From Oscillospiraceae bacterium (GTDB lineage Bacteria > Bacillota > Clostridia > Oscillospirales > Oscillospiraceae): a stretch of 39,621 bases of DNA. Positions 1 to 9,439 of the stretch are shown here, piece after piece. Under the pieces are notes generated by a model. It searched no databases, was not told the origin of the DNA, and was given only the letters and a program-made list of their open reading frames with translations. Made by a program: the position numbers and the translations under genes. Each line of letters opens with the position of its first letter. Position 1 is the stretch's first letter. The stretch lies in the NCBI GenBank assembly GCA_029012465.1, contig JAQXMD010000063.1, forward strand, positions 1 through 39,621, read 5' to 3'.

Positions 1-1215
<1,215 letters not shown>

Positions 1216-1228
1216 TTAATTCCTCCAA

Positions 1229-1516
1229 TCAGTCTTCTACGATGGCGAGAATATCGCTCTGACGAACGATGGTGTACTGCTCCTTGCCGAGCTTCACTTC
1301 TGTGCCAACGTACTTTGCAAAGATGACCTTCTGGCCAACCTCAACAGTCATTTTCACTTCGTTGCCGTCTACCATGCCGCCGGGGCCAACAGCAATGACC
1401 TCAGCCATAGAGGGCTTTTCCTTGGCGGTGGACGCCAGAATGATGCCGGATGCGGTGGTCTCTTCCACCTCAGCCATTTTTACGATTACTTTGTCAGAGA
1501 GGGGTACAAGTTTCAT
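1229..1516 (-). CDS. groES: Co-chaperonin GroES
   Basis: 10 kDa lid of the GroEL chamber, 95 residues, the normal family length. The N-terminus MKLVPLSDKVIVKMAEVEE matches the first strand of GroES. The mobile loop is TTASGIILASTAKEKP, and the end SDILAIVED is typical. An AAGGAGGATATTCCA ribosome binding site precedes the ATG. It is the first gene of the groESL operon, behind a sigma-A-like promoter and a perfect CIRCE operator. This implies HrcA repression and heat induction (known for the family; hrcA itself is not in the window). Confidence 0.97.
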   Translation of the reverse strand: MKLVPLSDKVIVKMAEVEETTASGIILASTAKEKPSMAEVIAVGPGGMVDGNEVKMTVEVGQKVIFAKYVGTEVKLGKEQYTIVRQSDILAIVED

Positions 1517-1582
1517 TGGAATATCCTCCTTATAAATTATCTGACGGCGCAGGAGCGCCTGTCATGGTTCTACGGTTTTGTT

Positions 1583-1609
1583 TTAGCACTCTTTAGTCTT
1601 GAGTGCTAA
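1583..1609. promoter_or_regulatory. CIRCE operator (HrcA binding site)
   Basis: Perfect TTAGCACTC-N9-GAGTGCTAA inverted repeat, identical to the canonical CIRCE element. It lies just downstream of the predicted groESL promoter and 67 bases before the groES start codon, where HrcA would block transcription. Confidence 0.97.
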
Positions 1610-1616
1610 CGCCTAT

Positions 1617-1645
1617 ATAATAACGTAATATCCCCGTTTCTACAA
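1617..1645 (-). promoter_or_regulatory. Predicted sigma-A promoter of groESL
   Basis: Read on the minus strand, TTGTAG (1640-1645), a 17-base spacer and TATTAT (1617-1622). The expected start point falls immediately before or within CIRCE. Confidence 0.7.
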
Positions 1646-1744
1646 GTGTAATTTTGCACAATAACGAGCCTTTTTCCTTATGAATTTTTTCTAAACACCA
1701 GAAAGTTCCTGTCGAATTCCGGTCCTTCTGCAAGCGGTACAAAC

Positions 1745-1776
1745 AGCGGCCGCCCCGGAGCTCCGGAGCAGCCGCT
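1745..1776 (-). terminator. Hairpin after tig
   Basis: GC-rich inverted repeat, AGCGGC paired with GCCGCT around a CCGGAGCTCCGG core, just downstream of the tig stop codon. On the minus strand it is followed by a short T-rich stretch (TGTTTGT), so termination is probable but the T-tract is weak. Confidence 0.6.
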
Positions 1777-1785
1777 CACAGATTA

Positions 1786-3018
1786 TTATGCGTCCAGAAT
1801 GGTGCTCTCACGAAGAAGGGTGTAGGCCTTCTGATTCAGAATGTCTGCCCGGACCTGTTCCTCGCCGCCCTCACCCGCATAGAGCTTCATCCGGGGAACG
1901 TCAACGCCATACTGCTTTGCCATTGCCTCCCACTGTCCGGCCACCTCTTCCTCCGTGACCGTAAAGCCCTCGGCCTCAGCAATGGCGCCCAGCACCATCC
2001 GCAGCATGATTCTTCTGGTGGCCAGAGGACGCATCTCCTCCGCCATCTCCCGGGTGGTTTTGCCGATGCGCTTTGCGTATTCATCCAGCGCCATGCCCTG
2101 GGCGGAAAGCTCCCCGGCAAACTGCTGCATGCAGATATTCACCTCGCTGTCCACCATGGCCTCAGGCAGCTCCACCTGCGCATCGGAAATGATCTTGCCC
2201 AGAACCTGGTCCTCGATCTGCTGGTCCGCAAGCGCCCGCTTCTGCTGCTGGGCAGCTTCCCGGACCTGTGCCCGCACTTCCTCGGTAAGGGGCTCCACCA
2301 CCAGGCTCTGGACATTCTTCACGCTGACCCGGAACTGGGTGAGCTTTCCCGCCAGAGACGGCTCATGATAATTCTCCGGGAAGGTCACAGTCACCAGCAC
2401 ATTTTCGCCGGCAGACTTCCCCACCAGTTGCTCCTCGAAGCCGGGAATAAAGGTTCCGGAGCCAAGGGTCAGGGCGTAATCATGACCGGCGCCTCCGTCA
2501 AAGGGCACTCCGTCCAGATAACCGGTGAAATCGATGATTGTCACATCTCCCATTTCCGAAGGACGATCTACCGTTTTCGGTTCAGCGTTCATCTCCTCCA
2601 CCTGCTTCACCGCAGCCAGAAATTCCTCCTCGGTAAGCTCCGTGTCGGGCATCTTCACATGGATTCCCTTGTACTGGCCCAGTCTGATCTCAGGCCGCAG
2701 GGCAAACCGCATCTGATACTCCACGCCCTCGGCCTCTGTGGCCTTCATCACGGAGATCTGCGGCTCAGAGGCAACGGTCAGTCCCGCCTCGGCAATGGCT
2801 TTCGTGTAGTTGTCGGACATAATGTCCTGCACAGCCTGCCGCAGAATCACCTGTCCGTCGGGATTCATGTCAATTCCTGCCCGCTCCACGTCAAAATCCT
2901 CATGGTTCTTTTTGTACACATTGTATGCGCCGTCCAGCGCTTTGGTGAGCTCCTCACCGGGAACGGTCAGCTTCAGCACTGCCATACCCTTTTCCTGAGA
3001 TAAAATCGTTACTTCCAT
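1786..3018 (-). CDS. tig: Trigger factor-like peptidyl-prolyl isomerase chaperone
   Basis: Ribosome-associated chaperone with FKBP-type prolyl isomerase activity, 410 residues against about 430 for typical trigger factor. The N-terminal domain (about 1-115) begins VTILSQEKGMAVLKLTVPGE. The PPIase domain (about 150-240) has GDVTIIDFTGYLDG and LGSGTFIPGFEEQLVG. The helical C-terminal SurA-like domain fills 250-410. The N-terminal loop, which in most trigger factors carries the ribosome-docking signature GFRxGxxP, reads DFDVERAGIDMNPDG here. The signature is therefore absent although the fold around it is recognisable. An AAGGAGAAAT ribosome binding site precedes the ATG. It is transcribed alone, between two hairpins. 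It could be a paralogue with altered ribosome binding rather than the housekeeping copy. Confidence 0.9.
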   Translation of the reverse strand: MEVTILSQEKGMAVLKLTVPGEELTKALDGAYNVYKKNHEDFDVERAGIDMNPDGQVILRQAVQDIMSDNYTKAIAEAGLTVASEPQISVMKATEAEGVEYQMRFALRPEIRLGQYKGIHVKMPDTELTEEEFLAAVKQVEEMNAEPKTVDRPSEMGDVTIIDFTGYLDGVPFDGGAGHDYALTLGSGTFIPGFEEQLVGKSAGENVLVTVTFPENYHEPSLAGKLTQFRVSVKNVQSLVVEPLTEEVRAQVREAAQQQKRALADQQIEDQVLGKIISDAQVELPEAMVDSEVNICMQQFAGELSAQGMALDEYAKRIGKTTREMAEEMRPLATRRIMLRMVLGAIAEAEGFTVTEEEVAGQWEAMAKQYGVDVPRMKLYAGEGGEEQVRADILNQKAYTLLRESTILDA

Positions 3019-3157
3019 GGGATGATTTCTCCTTTATCGTTCATTCATCGGCCCCTCGTTTTTTTTGCGCTTCCTCCGGGGCCTTTTTGTCGCTTACAAG
3101 GTACTATAACAGAAATGTCCCCCAATCACAATCATTTCCTGCAAAAATGTGAAAATA

Positions 3158-3193
3158 CTGCCCCGGGTCCACATTGACGGGAACCCGGGGCAG
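3158..3193 (-). terminator. Rho-independent terminator of the metallophosphoesterase gene
   Basis: An 11-bp perfect stem, CTGCCCCGGGT with ACCCGGGGCAG, and a 14-base loop. On the minus strand it is followed by ATTTTC. It lies 36 bases past the stop codon. Confidence 0.8.
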
Positions 3194-3228
3194 CAGATTA
3201 TGCTCTGTCAGTCAGGGAATATGACCGA

Positions 3229-6200
3229 TCAATCGGCCTTTTCCGGCTCAATATCCATCAGCACGGACAGCATGGTAGCAGCCTCTTCACGGGTTGCCAG
3301 CTGGCGGGGTCTGAAGGTATTGTCCTCGAAGCCCTTGATAATGCCGCCCGCGGCGCAGAGCTTCACGCCATCCACAGCATACCCGCTGATGGTAGCGGCA
3401 TCGGTAAAGCTCAGGTCCTCCTCAGGAACTGTCTTGCCGATGGACTTCAGATAGCGGCCGATGAAGGACGCAAAATCCTGACGGGTCACATTTTCATTGG
3501 GCGAGAAGGCAGTGGCACTGGTGCCTGCGACAATGTGGTTCTCATAGCCCCAGACAACAGCCTTATAGTAGTAGCTGCTCTTGGGAACATCGGTGAAGGG
3601 GCAATTGCCCTCAACCTCGGGAGAACCGGCTGCCCGGTAGATGGTGGCAATGGCCATGGCACGGGTCAGATGCTCTGTGGGTGCAAAGGCATCAGTCTCT
3701 ACGCCGACCATGATACCGGCAGACGCGACCTTCTCAATGGCTGCCGCACTCCAACGGTCCTCCTTCACATCTGTGAAGGCCATGGTCATCTCATAGAGCT
3801 TAAACTGAGATGCGCAATAGGCGCTGAAGTTGAAGTGATCCTCATTGAAGTAAAGATTCTGAACCACAGTGGGTCCGGGAGGAGGTCCGCCGGGGCCAGC
3901 GGAAGCGCCGGTGGAAACGACCTCCAGCTTGCCCTCATCCGTCAGGGTGAAGGTGACGGCGCTGGACAGGGCGTCCGTGGTGGTGAAGCCCCAGGTGTCC
4001 GGAGTGCCGTTGACACTCTTGGCCGCCAGATAAGCGTCGCCGGTCTTCAGTGCATAGCCGTCATCGTCATTGCCAACCAGTGTGTAAACCATGGAGGGCA
4101 CCACACCGGAGGTGATCTTATCACCGGAAACGGTTACAGGCACCGCACCGGCATAGAGTCCGTGGACGAACTCGGTGGTCATTGCCATGCCATCGGCAAC
4201 GATCACATACTGTTTGCCGGAGGTGATGGCATCGGCCTCCACCGCAGCCAGACCGCTCTTCCGGCCGGGCTTCTGGCCAGTGGCACCGAAGGTGTATGTC
4301 AGGGTAACAGAGCCATCCTCATTCAGGGTGTATTCAGCGGCGTTGCCGCAAACCCGGGCGTTGACAGGCTCCGCATACTGCCAGCCCTCAGGAGGCGTCA
4401 GGATAGCGGTGGCAGTGTAGCAGGTGTCATAATCGAAGGTAGTAACTGCATTGCCCGCAGGATCGGTCCAGGTCAGGCCATCCTCAGGTGTTTCACCGGC
4501 AACGGGAGTCTTGGTGCCGATGGAAGCATTGTAAAGAATGCCGCTGTTGTCCGTACCAACCTTGTACAGGCGGACATTGCTCTCTGCGGGATCATCCACA
4601 TAGCCGAACGCCTTACCGGTGAAGGTGACGTATTTCTTCGCGCCGTCCACATCCAGATAGGGAACGCCGTCCTCCATCTGCCAGTTGCAGTAAATGGGCA
4701 GGGATACAGCCTCTGCGGCCTCCAGACCCAGCTCGCCGCCCCGGGTGGACATGTTCAGGAAGTTCAGGGCCTCAGCCTCTTCCACGGTGTTTCTGCTCAC
4801 ATCAGAGTACAGCAGATAGCCATAGAGATCGGAAGCAGCCGTGAAAATGGTAGAGGGAACGATTTCAGATACCAGCTTACCCTCCCGGATGACCACATCG
4901 GCGGCGGCAGCGGTATAATCGGGCATGGACTCCTCGCCATGCTGTGCAGGATCATACAGATAGGAAGCAGCCACATTGTTTGCAGAGGAAGCCATCACAT
5001 AGATGCCGCCTGCTTCAATTTCTGTCGCAGCGGGATAGGCCTCGGGAGCCTCTCCTACGGTGGGAGCAAAGGTATAGGTCACAGAAGCAGTCGTGCCATC
5101 CGCAGAAATCTCAGTCTCCGCGGCATTGACAGCCTCGCCGGTGATGGGACCCACATACTCCTTGTTCACGGAAACGACCGCATCGGGGGCGAAGCTAAAG
5201 CCGTCCTTTGCCGCCAGGGTAAAGCTGACGGTATATGCGGTGCTGAAGTCAAATGCGCCTTCCACAGCGGCGCCACCAGTGGTCCACGCAATGTCAGATG
5301 CATCAAAACGATCGGAATACTCATTTACCACAGTGGCAGGCAGCTTGTCCACCAGAGGACGGTCCACCTGAACATTGGCAGTCTCAATGACCTTGAAGCC
5401 GTCCTCTGTGGGAACAGGAACGGTAAGCTCAGAGGAAACATGCTCATCGCTGGTATAGCGGATGGGATTCTCATTGCCCTGGGCATCGGTCCAGGTATCC
5501 TCGGAATCGGCAACCGCGTTCAGGGCCAGATACCGGAAGGTCATGGTACCATCGTCGTTTACACGGATCAGCAGGCCGTTTGCCCCGTTGACGCCGTCCC
5601 GGAGTGCGCCCAGGCAGGCGTAGGTAAACTTGATTTCTTTGGAGGTGTCAGCCTTTGCGCCGGTCTGAATGATATCGCCGGGAAGCCGGATCATACCATA
5701 GTTCGGGTCCTGCTCGGTGTGGTTGTGGCCCCACATAAAGACCACTTCGGGATACTGGTTGAGAAGCTCCACCAGCTTGTCAGCATTTTTGGAGCTGCGG
5801 CGGTCATTGTAATAGTGAATGGGGTAATGGGAGACGATAAACACGGGCTTGGTGTTGTCCTCAGGCAGTCCCTCCAGGAAGGCCTGCAGCTGTGCGATAT
5901 CGTCGGTGGTGAACTGCTGGGTGCCGTTAAAGGCACCGAAATTGAAGAAGTAGTATGCTTCGTCATTGTTTACAACAGTCTCACCAATACGGCTCATACC
6001 GATTTTCTCTTTGAACTCTTCATCAGACACATTTCCCTCATGGTTGCCCTTGGTGTAAGCGGCAACAGTTCCGGGAGAGGTCTGGATGGCGGCCTTCAGA
6101 ATGGACATGTTGTCTGCATAAAGGAGCTTCTCGTTGGCAAAGTCACCGCCGAAGCAGATCAGGCCAACGTTACCGGTTTCGCCATCGGCCTCGATTGTTT

Positions 6201-6456
6201 CATTGGCCAATTCCAGCAGGTCCTTTACCAGATAGGTGTAGCGGTGGGTGTCGGAGGTGGTGAGCACATAGCTGCCCTGAGAAACGACCTTACCATCTGT
6301 CAGATTGTCAATGGTATAGTCTTCCATAGGGGTGCCAACGTACTGAATCCACCAGTCGTCGCCCTTGACGGTTGCAAAGGTCGTGACACTCAGGCAGCTG
6401 ATGAGCATTGCCAGCGTCAGAAGCCACGCAAGACACTGTCTCTTTTTCAGTTTCAT
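3229..6456 (-). CDS. Secreted SLH-domain metallophosphoesterase
   Basis: Exported calcineurin-like phosphoesterase of 1075 residues. The signal peptide is MKLKKRQCLAWLLTLAMLIS followed by a small-residue cleavage zone. The N-terminal catalytic domain (about 40-310) has the metal-binding motifs in order: SDTH, GGDF, GNHEG, SHYPIHYY and WGHNH. The middle holds two beta-sandwich-like modules (about 360-475 and 640-730) with similar ends (VTYTFAPT and LTYTFGATG), separated by a further region. A Pro/Gly linker, GPGGPPPGPT, precedes three C-terminal SLH repeats (about 895-1070; FTDVKEDRW, FTDVPKSSYYYKA, FTDAATISGYA). SLH repeats bind pyruvylated cell-wall polymer, so the enzyme probably sits on the cell surface. 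The substrate (nucleotide, phospholipid or phosphosugar) cannot be told from the sequence. It is divergent from the LysR gene. Confidence 0.9.
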   Translation of the reverse strand: MKLKKRQCLAWLLTLAMLISCLSVTTFATVKGDDWWIQYVGTPMEDYTIDNLTDGKVVSQGSYVLTTSDTHRYTYLVKDLLELANETIEADGETGNVGLICFGGDFANEKLLYADNMSILKAAIQTSPGTVAAYTKGNHEGNVSDEEFKEKIGMSRIGETVVNNDEAYYFFNFGAFNGTQQFTTDDIAQLQAFLEGLPEDNTKPVFIVSHYPIHYYNDRRSSKNADKLVELLNQYPEVVFMWGHNHTEQDPNYGMIRLPGDIIQTGAKADTSKEIKFTYACLGALRDGVNGANGLLIRVNDDGTMTFRYLALNAVADSEDTWTDAQGNENPIRYTSDEHVSSELTVPVPTEDGFKVIETANVQVDRPLVDKLPATVVNEYSDRFDASDIAWTTGGAAVEGAFDFSTAYTVSFTLAAKDGFSFAPDAVVSVNKEYVGPITGEAVNAAETEISADGTTASVTYTFAPTVGEAPEAYPAATEIEAGGIYVMASSANNVAASYLYDPAQHGEESMPDYTAAAADVVIREGKLVSEIVPSTIFTAASDLYGYLLYSDVSRNTVEEAEALNFLNMSTRGGELGLEAAEAVSLPIYCNWQMEDGVPYLDVDGAKKYVTFTGKAFGYVDDPAESNVRLYKVGTDNSGILYNASIGTKTPVAGETPEDGLTWTDPAGNAVTTFDYDTCYTATAILTPPEGWQYAEPVNARVCGNAAEYTLNEDGSVTLTYTFGATGQKPGRKSGLAAVEADAITSGKQYVIVADGMAMTTEFVHGLYAGAVPVTVSGDKITSGVVPSMVYTLVGNDDDGYALKTGDAYLAAKSVNGTPDTWGFTTTDALSSAVTFTLTDEGKLEVVSTGASAGPGGPPPGPTVVQNLYFNEDHFNFSAYCASQFKLYEMTMAFTDVKEDRWSAAAIEKVASAGIMVGVETDAFAPTEHLTRAMAIATIYRAAGSPEVEGNCPFTDVPKSSYYYKAVVWGYENHIVAGTSATAFSPNENVTRQDFASFIGRYLKSIGKTVPEEDLSFTDAATISGYAVDGVKLCAAGGIIKGFEDNTFRPRQLATREEAATMLSVLMDIEPEKAD

Positions 6457-6496
6457 AACACACTTCTCCTTTCAAATGTGAAATTCCAACATGTAC

Positions 6497-6527
6497 ATTG
6501 TACAAATATTGTCGTTTTTTGTACAAT
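6497..6527 (-). promoter_or_regulatory. Promoter with a superimposed inverted repeat, metallophosphoesterase gene
   Basis: On the minus strand TTGTAC (6521-6526) and TACAAT (6497-6502) are 18 bases apart and make a plausible sigma-A promoter. The same bases form a perfect 10-bp inverted repeat, ATTGTACAAA (6497-6506) and TTTGTACAAT (6518-6527). A repressor binding this dyad would cover both promoter boxes. Confidence 0.55.
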
Positions 6528-6616
6528 ATTTTCTAAACCATAGTTGTATGTTCTCAAGGTTATGAAGATTCTGTGTAGAAGCGTTTCACAAGTCGAACAC
6601 TTTTCGGCCCCCTGTC

Positions 6617-6645
6617 TTGAAATTTTCCCGAAATAATAGTATGAT
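6617..6645 (+). promoter_or_regulatory. Predicted promoter of the LysR-type regulator gene
   Basis: TTGAAA (6617-6622), a 17-base spacer and TATGAT (6640-6645), 40 bases before the start codon. Confidence 0.65.
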
Positions 6646-6685
6646 ATGAAAGTATAGGTATCCAAACCATAAGGAGGAACCGAAA

Positions 6686-7609
6686 ATGGAACTGGCACAG
6701 CTCCGATATTTTGTCGCCGTGGCCCAGACCCAGCATCTGACCCGGGCCGCAGAGCAGCTACATATTTCCCAGCCTGCCCTCAGCAAGGCGATCTCCCGTC
6801 TGGAAGCTGAACTGGGCACCACCATCTTTGACCGAAGCGCCAACCGGATCACCCTCAATCCCAGCGGGGAGCTGTTTCTTCAATATGTTCAGGACTCCCT
6901 GTCCGCGCTGGATTCCGGCATGGCAGCAATTCGGAGCCAGTCCGGGTCAGTGGCCGGAGACGTGAGCATCATGACCTCCTGCAGCAGTCTGCTCCAGCCC
7001 GCCATCCGAGCCTTTCTCACCGAGCATAAGCAGATCCGCTATCAGCAGTACCGTTTTTCCGCAGATCTGATCGCCGACCAGTTGGAGGGCCGCAGCGTGG
7101 ATTTCGCCGTTTCCACCACCCCCATGACCTCCGTAAAGTTTTCCTGGACCAGTCTGGTGCAGGATGAACTCTGCGTTATGGTAGCCGCCCAGCACCCCTT
7201 TGCCGGGCGGCAGGAGTTGTCCATTGAGGATCTGAAGGGTCAGCCCCTGATTATCAGCAACAACCTTTTGAGCATTCATGACATCATCGTGGATGGCTTC
7301 GCCGCTCAGGGCCTTCGTCCCGACATTGCCTATGAGCTGAACAATCCTCCCCTGACGGAGCAGCTTCTCCTGGAAAACCGCGGTATCGCCTTTATGCCCT
7401 GCCTGCACACCGATCCCCTTCCCGGCGCTTCTGAGTTCATCCGGATTCCCGTTGCCGGCCATCCCTTCCGCTATGAGGTTGGTATTCTGAAGCTCCGGGG
7501 CCGTTTTCAGCGGCCTGCGGCCAGAATTCTGGAGCAGCATCTGATCGACTGGTTCCGTACGCCTCACCCGGAGCTTCCCTCTCCCCCGGAGGCCATGCAG
7601 CCCTTGTAA
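6686..7609 (+). CDS. LysR-family transcriptional regulator
   Basis: DNA-binding regulator of 307 residues, the usual LysR length. The N-terminal winged HTH (1-60) has the classical pattern QLRYFVAVAQTQHLTRAAEQ followed by ISQPALSKAISRLE. Residues 90-295 form the periplasmic-binding-protein-like effector domain. An AAGGAGGAACC ribosome binding site precedes the ATG. It lies upstream of the flavoprotein gene on the same strand, with its own terminator and a separate promoter in between. Control of the flavoprotein gene is a reasonable inference from adjacency. The effector is unknown. The divergent metallophosphoesterase gene is another possible target. Confidence 0.95.
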   Translation: MELAQLRYFVAVAQTQHLTRAAEQLHISQPALSKAISRLEAELGTTIFDRSANRITLNPSGELFLQYVQDSLSALDSGMAAIRSQSGSVAGDVSIMTSCSSLLQPAIRAFLTEHKQIRYQQYRFSADLIADQLEGRSVDFAVSTTPMTSVKFSWTSLVQDELCVMVAAQHPFAGRQELSIEDLKGQPLIISNNLLSIHDIIVDGFAAQGLRPDIAYELNNPPLTEQLLLENRGIAFMPCLHTDPLPGASEFIRIPVAGHPFRYEVGILKLRGRFQRPAARILEQHLIDWFRTPHPELPSPPEAMQPL

Positions 7610-7624
7610 GTTGCTTTTCAATAC

Positions 7625-7671
7625 GCCCCCATCACATCCCCTGGGAAAAGTATATGTGATGGGGGCTTCGT
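7625..7671 (+). terminator. Terminator after the LysR gene
   Basis: GCCCCCATCACAT (7625-7637) pairs with ATGTGATGGGGGC (7654-7666) over 13 bp and is followed by TTCGTTTTA. Confidence 0.85.
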
Positions 7672-7726
7672 TTTATTCGGAGGCTCCCCAAAGCTAAAAA
7701 TTGGCGGGAATTCTCGAAAAAAGTTC

Positions 7727-7755
7727 TTGTAGAATCCACACTTTTGCACTATAAT
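7727..7755 (+). promoter_or_regulatory. Predicted promoter of the flavoprotein gene
   Basis: TTGTAG (7727-7732), a 17-base spacer and a perfect TATAAT (7750-7755), 38 bases before the start. The strong -10 box, strong ribosome binding site (GGGAGGATAACC) and highly biased codons of the gene suggest high expression. Confidence 0.7.
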
Positions 7756-7793
7756 AGGAGGACAGAAGAAATTCAAATGGGAGGATAACCAAT

Positions 7794-9368
7794 ATGAAAC
7801 ATATCGAAGCTGATGTAGTTCTCGTAGGCGGCGGCATGTCCGGCCTCTGCGCTGCTACTCAGGCACAGGAGTCCCTCAATGCAACCGGCGGCGGCAGCGT
7901 CGTGGTCTTTGAGAAGTCCGGCACCATCGGTGGCGCTGCAAACATGGGCATGGCTTTCTTTGCCGTGGAGTCCCAGATGCAGAAGGAGACCATGACCAAC
8001 GATTACACCAGAGACGAGGCCTTCAACTTCTTCATGGAGTACACCCACTGGCGCTCCGATGCAAAGCTGGTTCGCCGTTGGTTCAACATGTCCGGCGACA
8101 CCGTGCAGTGGATGCAGGACAAGGGCGTTGAGTTCCTGGGCGTATTCAAATACTTCAAGAACTCCAAGGTCACCCAGCACATGGTCAAGGTTCCCGGCAC
8201 CAACAAGCCCACCGAGCGCTGCGCTTCCGTTATGATTAAGACCGTCACCGAGTACGCTCGTGAGATCGGCGTTGAGTTCAACCTGAACACCCCCGTCAAG
8301 CAGCTGCTGGTCGGCTCTCAGGGTCAGGCCCGTGGCGTCATCGCAGTTGGCGAGGACGGCGAGGAGATCGAGTGCCTGGCAAATGCCGTCATCGTCACCA
8401 CCGGCGGTATCGGCAACAACGTGGAAATGATCGAGAAGCACATGGGCTGGAAGTGGGGCGTTGACATGTTCACCTTCCGTATCCCCGGTCTGGACGGCGA
8501 CGGCATGAACATGCTCTGGAGCCTTGGCGCAAAGCAGGCCAATGTCAACATGGAAGTCACCTACAACACCCCCGGTACCACCGACGTGTTCAAGACCCTG
8601 TCCGAGACCATGCGTCAGCCCAACCTGATGGTCAACCTGGACGGCAAGCGCTTCATCAACGAGGCCATTATGGACAACACCACCTACACCGGCAACTCCC
8701 TGCTGCTGCAGAAGAAGCACATCGGTGTTTCCATCATCGATTCCTCCATCGTGGACTACTACAAGAAGAACGGCTTGGACTACATCACCTATCACCACAA
8801 TGTCATCAATCTGGACAACTGGGATCGTGAGAAGGAGCTGTACTTCTCCGGCGCATCCTCTGCCGGCGGCAACTCTGTCTTTGCCTCCGAGGACAAGGAA
8901 GTTTCCTACACTGAGAACACCGAGCAGAACTTCTTCGAGTGCCAGACCATTGAGGAGCTGGCTGAGAAGACCGGCGTGAACCTGGAGAACCTGAAGAAGA
9001 CCATTGAGGAGTACAACGCCATGTGCAATGGCACCCAGGCTGGCTACGACTGGCAGTTCACCAAGCCCGCCAAGTTCCTCAAGCCCATTGTCAAGGCTCC
9101 CTTCTATGCCGCAAAGCACTATCCCTCCGGCTACGGCTCCCTGGGCGGCATCCAGGTCAACGAGAACATGCAGGTTCTCGACACCGAGCTCAATCCCATG
9201 CCCGGCTTCTATGCCTGCGGCACCGACACCGCCACTGTCTTTGCAGATTCCTACTGCTTCTATCATCCCGGTTCCACCATGTCCTATGCAATCAACTCCG
9301 GCCGTATCGCCGGCATGGAGGCTGTTGCTTACATGGATTCCGACGAGTTCATCGATCCCGAGGACTAA
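7794..9368 (+). CDS. FAD-dependent fumarate reductase/succinate dehydrogenase-like flavoprotein
   Basis: Soluble flavoprotein of 524 residues in the FAD_binding_2 superfamily (fumarate, urocanate and ketosteroid reductases). The N-terminal dinucleotide-binding loop is DVVLVGGGMSGLCAA with FEKSGTIGGAANMG. The C-terminal FAD/substrate part has YGSLGGIQVNENMQVL, PMPGFYACGTD and GSTMSYAINSGRIAGMEA. There is no signal peptide, haem-binding CxxCH or N-terminal FMN-binding domain. Electrons must therefore come from a partner that is not encoded next door. The start has a strong ribosome binding site. The substrate is unknown; fumarate itself is not assured. A LysR regulator upstream suggests induction by an organic acid or a similar compound. 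Confidence 0.88.
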   Translation: MKHIEADVVLVGGGMSGLCAATQAQESLNATGGGSVVVFEKSGTIGGAANMGMAFFAVESQMQKETMTNDYTRDEAFNFFMEYTHWRSDAKLVRRWFNMSGDTVQWMQDKGVEFLGVFKYFKNSKVTQHMVKVPGTNKPTERCASVMIKTVTEYAREIGVEFNLNTPVKQLLVGSQGQARGVIAVGEDGEEIECLANAVIVTTGGIGNNVEMIEKHMGWKWGVDMFTFRIPGLDGDGMNMLWSLGAKQANVNMEVTYNTPGTTDVFKTLSETMRQPNLMVNLDGKRFINEAIMDNTTYTGNSLLLQKKHIGVSIIDSSIVDYYKKNGLDYITYHHNVINLDNWDREKELYFSGASSAGGNSVFASEDKEVSYTENTEQNFFECQTIEELAEKTGVNLENLKKTIEEYNAMCNGTQAGYDWQFTKPAKFLKPIVKAPFYAAKHYPSGYGSLGGIQVNENMQVLDTELNPMPGFYACGTDTATVFADSYCFYHPGSTMSYAINSGRIAGMEAVAYMDSDEFIDPED

Positions 9369-9392
9369 TCGGTATTGGCGCAAAACAAATCG

Positions 9393-9419
9393 GCGGGCTG
9401 CTCCGGCAGCCCGCTTTTT
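9393..9419 (+). terminator. Terminator of the flavoprotein gene
   Basis: GCGGGCTGC-tccg-GCAGCCCGC followed by TTTTT: a 9-bp GC-rich stem, 4-base loop and clean T-tract 24 bases past the stop codon. Confidence 0.95.
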
Positions 9420-9439
9420 GTTGTCCCAAAGGCTGAAAT

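Noticed and set aside
3535-6543. A 1002-codon open frame on the plus strand opposite the metallophosphoesterase gene
   Set aside because: Composition is what antisense reading of GC-rich codons gives (many Gly, His, Leu, Ile), with no recognisable motif. The opposite strand has a signal peptide, five metal motifs and SLH repeats.
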